Assembly: GCA_011523445.1 (NCBI GenBank)
Contig: WTGT01000104.1
Span: forward strand, 1-8,644
Reading direction: 5' to 3'
From: Paracoccaceae bacterium
Lineage (GTDB): Bacteria; Pseudomonadota; Alphaproteobacteria; Rhodobacterales; Rhodobacteraceae
DNA length: 8,644 nucleotides
The position numbers and the translations under genes are program-made. The notes beneath the pieces are model-generated. The model saw nothing but the letters and a program-made list of their open reading frames with translations. It was not told the origin of the DNA and searched no databases. This document shows, piece after piece, positions 6,814 to 8,644 of this stretch (its first letter is position 1; each line of letters starts with the position of its first letter).

Positions 6814-7509
6814 ATGGCTTCACAACCCAAAATACTTGTCATTGGTTCCAACAGATTAGTTCGAGATACCTTTCAGGACCTCCTAATGGCTGGTGGGGAA
6901 TTCGAGGTCGAGATATTAGATCATATTTCTGATATTCAATCCACCTTGATGAACACAATTTCAACAGTGATTGTTTTTGTTGAAGATCCTGATGATCTGG
7001 ACGTACTAGCGAATGATAACCAAAATTTTCCTCCTACCATACTGATCCTTTCGGATGAACAGAAAGCTCAACTGTCAAACAAGGAACTTGACGAATTTGG
7101 GTTTGTTTGTTTTATAAGACCGTTCTCATATCAGGAAGTGTTGATCCAATTACAGGGTATAGTCACAAGGTATGAGATAAAGCAGCAGGTAACTTTCAAA
7201 TTGGACGAAATCGTTATTGACCCCTCATCCCTGACTTTGACAAATGAATCGGGAGAAGCGGTTCGCATGACCCAAAAGGAATTTGAACTTCTGTATATTC
7301 TCTACAAGGCTAGGGGTAAAACCCTGTCAAGGGAATACCTGCTCAGGGAGGTATGGGGTTACAAAAAGGATATAATTACCAACACCCTTGATACACACAT
7401 ACACTGGCTGAGACAAAAAATTGAGGCAGATTCAGCCAATCCCCAAATAATTGTGACTGTTGATGGGGGATACCAGATCACACCTGAATTTTCATCACAA
7501 ATCCTGTAG
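6814..7509 (+). CDS. OmpR-type winged-helix regulator with degenerate receiver domain, 231 aa
   Basis: Predicted transcription regulator. Residues 5-118 have the receiver order (KILVIGSN strand, TVIVFV strand, ILILS strand, CFIRPF segment), and residues about 127-222 form an OmpR/PhoB winged helix: VRMTQKEFELLYILYKARGK, then SREYLLREVWGY (172-183), the recognition helix NTLDTHIHWLRQKI (190-203) and the wing VTVDGGYQI. The family is the one often found beside xth in alphaproteobacteria. The phosphorylation pocket is lost: the acidic pair after the first strand is Gly-Ser-Asn (11-13), the usual phospho-Asp position at the third strand reads Phe55 in my alignment, and the KPF Lys is Arg102; Ser80 fits the switch Thr/Ser. 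It is therefore probably phosphorylation-independent. The start is ATG 6814 with AGGA only 3 nt away (6807-6810), shorter than usual; no better in-frame start is seen. xth follows after 15 nt. Confidence 0.85.
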   Translation: MASQPKILVIGSNRLVRDTFQDLLMAGGEFEVEILDHISDIQSTLMNTISTVIVFVEDPDDLDVLANDNQNFPPTILILSDEQKAQLSNKELDEFGFVCFIRPFSYQEVLIQLQGIVTRYEIKQQVTFKLDEIVIDPSSLTLTNESGEAVRMTQKEFELLYILYKARGKTLSREYLLREVWGYKKDIITNTLDTHIHWLRQKIEADSANPQIIVTVDGGYQITPEFSSQIL

Positions 7510-7524
7510 AAAGCTATCAATCCC

Positions 7525-8313
7525 ATGCAGTTCACTGTTGCTACCTGGAATATCAATTCAATAAGACTGCGAGAAAACCTTGTCTGCAAATTTCTGGATC
7601 AATATAAACCCGAGATTCTCTGCCTGCAGGAAATAAAATCCCCCACGGAATTGGTTGATACAAAAGCATATAGATCTCTGGGATATAATTATATTCTAAT
7701 ACATGGGCAGAAGGCCTATAACGGGGTCACCATTCTCTCCAAAATCCCCATGGTCGAGGTTGCAAGAAGAAACTTCATTAACAAGGAAGAAGCCCGACAT
7801 ATATCAGCAAGATTGGAAAATGGGATTACCATAGAAAATTGTTACGTTCCTGCTGGTGGCGATATTCCCGACCCTGAAGAAAATCCCAAATTCAAGGACA
7901 AGCTGGATTTCATCGCAGGGATGAAACAATGGTCAATAAATCATCCTCCTAAGAAAACCATTTTGGTTGGTGACCTCAATATCGCGCCACTAGAAAATGA
8001 TGTCTGGTCGCATAAGCAACTGCTGAAAGTCGTTAGTCATACACCTGTTGAGGTCGAGGGTATGACATCACTGATGAAAGCCGGCAGATGGATTGATACG
8101 GTTCGTACCAATATTCCCGAAGGGAAACTATATTCCTGGTGGTCGTATCGGGCACGGAACTGGGACACCTCTGATCGGGGACGTCGTCTTGACCACATCT
8201 GGGCATCATCCGATCTTGTGAACAATATTGGGGAATCGGTTATTCTTCGTGAAATAAGAGGATGGGAAAGACCTTCTGATCACGTTCCTGTTATGACAAA
8301 ATTTAGTCTCTAG
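7525..8313 (+). CDS. xthA: Exodeoxyribonuclease III (class II AP endonuclease), 262 aa
   Basis: Mg2+-dependent enzyme that cuts 5' to abasic sites and removes 3' blocking groups and nucleotides in base-excision repair. All signature parts of the exonuclease III fold are present: TWNINSIR (7-14), LQEIK with metal-binding Glu36 (E. coli Glu34), CYVPAGGD with Tyr107 (Tyr109), GDLNIAP with Asp150 and Asn152 (Asp151, Asn153), RRLDHIW with Asp223 (Asp229), and SDHVPV with His253 (His259). The length is normal, the protein looks complete and it has no signal peptide. The start is ATG 7525, 15 nt after the regulator stop, with a weak AGAAAG upstream, so cotranscription with the regulator is likely. 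In many alphaproteobacteria xth sits next to lolA; here they are separated by ftsK and the aminotransferase. Confidence 0.95.
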   Translation: MQFTVATWNINSIRLRENLVCKFLDQYKPEILCLQEIKSPTELVDTKAYRSLGYNYILIHGQKAYNGVTILSKIPMVEVARRNFINKEEARHISARLENGITIENCYVPAGGDIPDPEENPKFKDKLDFIAGMKQWSINHPPKKTILVGDLNIAPLENDVWSHKQLLKVVSHTPVEVEGMTSLMKAGRWIDTVRTNIPEGKLYSWWSYRARNWDTSDRGRRLDHIWASSDLVNNIGESVILREIRGWERPSDHVPVMTKFSL

Positions 8314-8461
8314 CTCAAATATCACAAATACTAACACTCATAATTTCCAAGTCATCAGGCCAATTGATCAGGAATTAGAAAAAATAACATGAAATGCCTT
8401 GCAAAGTGACTCATGGTTCAGGCTATTGGATTTCAGCATTCAAATACCCGGTAAAACTTGC

Positions 8462-8490
8462 TTGACACCCTTGTGCCTTGAAGGTAACCT
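8462..8490 (+). promoter_or_regulatory. Candidate promoter with perfect -35, upstream of the right-edge mini-ORF
   Basis: TTGACA (8462-8467) is followed at 17 nt by TAACCT (8485-8490), a 3/6 match to TATAAT. Transcription from near 8497 would give a leader of about 75 nt before ATG 8573. Confidence 0.4.
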
Positions 8491-8520
8491 CCCAAGGGCA
8501 GTCCAAAACTACTTTGGATT
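8468..8520 (+). other. Inverted repeats in the leader region of the mini-ORF
   Basis: CCCTTG (8468-8473) is complementary to CAAGGG (8493-8498), with a near-palindromic AGGTAACCT between them. TCCAAA (8502-8507) is complementary to TTTGGA (8513-8518) across a 5-nt loop, extendable by a G-U and an A-U pair. The first repeat overlaps the candidate promoter and so may be an operator; the second could form in the RNA leader. Confidence 0.35.
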
Positions 8521-8558
8521 GGGGTTAAATCGATCTTTGAATATTGAACTATTATAGC

Positions 8559-8566
8559 GGGAGGAG
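8559..8566 (+). promoter_or_regulatory. Strong Shine-Dalgarno sequence
   Basis: GGGAGGAG ends 6 nt before ATG 8573 and 9 nt before ATG 8576. It is the best ribosome binding site on the plus strand of the window and the main reason for calling the mini-ORF that follows. Confidence 0.6.
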
Positions 8567-8572
8567 ATACCT

Positions 8573-8629
8573 ATGATGAAAAGACTATTTAGGGAACCTC
8601 TTTTTAAACATTTTACAGAGATTCCTTGA
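8573..8629 (+). CDS. Possible 18-residue leader or small peptide
   Basis: The ORF reads MMKRLFREPLFKHFTEIP and stops at TGA 8627-8629, 15 nt before the window ends. It follows a near-ideal ribosome binding site and a -35-containing region. The peptide is basic and has no membrane segment. The opening resembles the MKRLxREPLxHF start of a family of membrane-anchored peptidyl-prolyl isomerases, but the following hydrophobic helix is absent in all three frames, so I treat that as coincidence or a remnant. It may be a short leader peptide for a gene beyond the edge. No function can be assigned. Confidence 0.3.
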   Translation: MMKRLFREPLFKHFTEIP

Positions 8630-8644
8630 TTTTCAAAAGACGGT

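Larger units (their letters stand above)
8314..8572. other. Intergenic region downstream of xth
   Basis: No supportable gene and no clear Rho-independent terminator after xth. The second half carries a consensus -35 (8462-8467), two possible hairpins and a strong Shine-Dalgarno sequence at its end. Confidence 0.5.

Noticed and set aside
8573..8644. 5' end of a membrane-anchored peptidyl-prolyl isomerase gene (REPLxHF-like opening)
   Set aside because: The frame stops after 18 codons and no frame supplies the expected hydrophobic helix.
1..8644. tRNA, rRNA, CRISPR, insertion sequence or phage attachment site
   Set aside because: No repeat arrays, terminal inverted repeats with a transposase, cloverleaf-like segments or rRNA stretches were recognised in any intergenic region.

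Overview
The window reads as chromosomal DNA of a moderately AT-rich alphaproteobacterium. The evidence is the set of proteins and their styles: a RibA whose GTP cyclohydrolase II domain follows a ~190-residue N-terminal domain, an FtsK translocase preceded by a class I/II aminotransferase and followed by LolA, a winged-helix response regulator of the alphaproteobacterial type placed next to exonuclease III, and a lipoprotein with a lytic transglycosylase fold. I see no phage, transposon, CRISPR, rRNA or tRNA signal. The species cannot be named from the sequence alone.

Layout: (1) 1-854, minus strand: ribA, running off the left edge, so its C-terminus is missing. (2) 855-1152: AT-rich divergent spacer. 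(3) 1153-1740, plus strand: lipoprotein lytic transglycosylase, convergent with (4) lolA, minus strand, 1752 to about 2413, whose start region is anomalous. (5) 2414-2606: spacer with a candidate ftsK terminator and a candidate lolA promoter. (6) 2607-5234, minus strand: ftsK, starting 15 nt after (7) the aminotransferase, minus strand, 5250-6425 (or to 6545 with a longer start). (8) 6426-6813: leader and divergent promoter region. (9) 6814-7509 and 7525-8313, plus strand: an OmpR-type regulator with a degenerate receiver, then xth, 15 nt apart. (10) 8314-8644: mostly non-coding, ending in a strong ribosome binding site followed by an 18-codon ORF.

Functionally, the minus-strand block (aminotransferase, FtsK, LolA) and the transglycosylase lipoprotein serve division, chromosome segregation and envelope assembly. 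The lipoprotein is itself a possible client of LolA, since it has a lipobox and Ser at +2. The regulator and xth form a likely two-gene transcription unit linking a signal-response-like protein to base-excision repair. RibA supplies the first step of riboflavin synthesis.

No clearly new multi-gene system is visible. The points most worth a second look are the broken or non-canonical start of lolA, the regulator that has lost its phosphorylation pocket, and the leader plus mini-ORF at the right edge.
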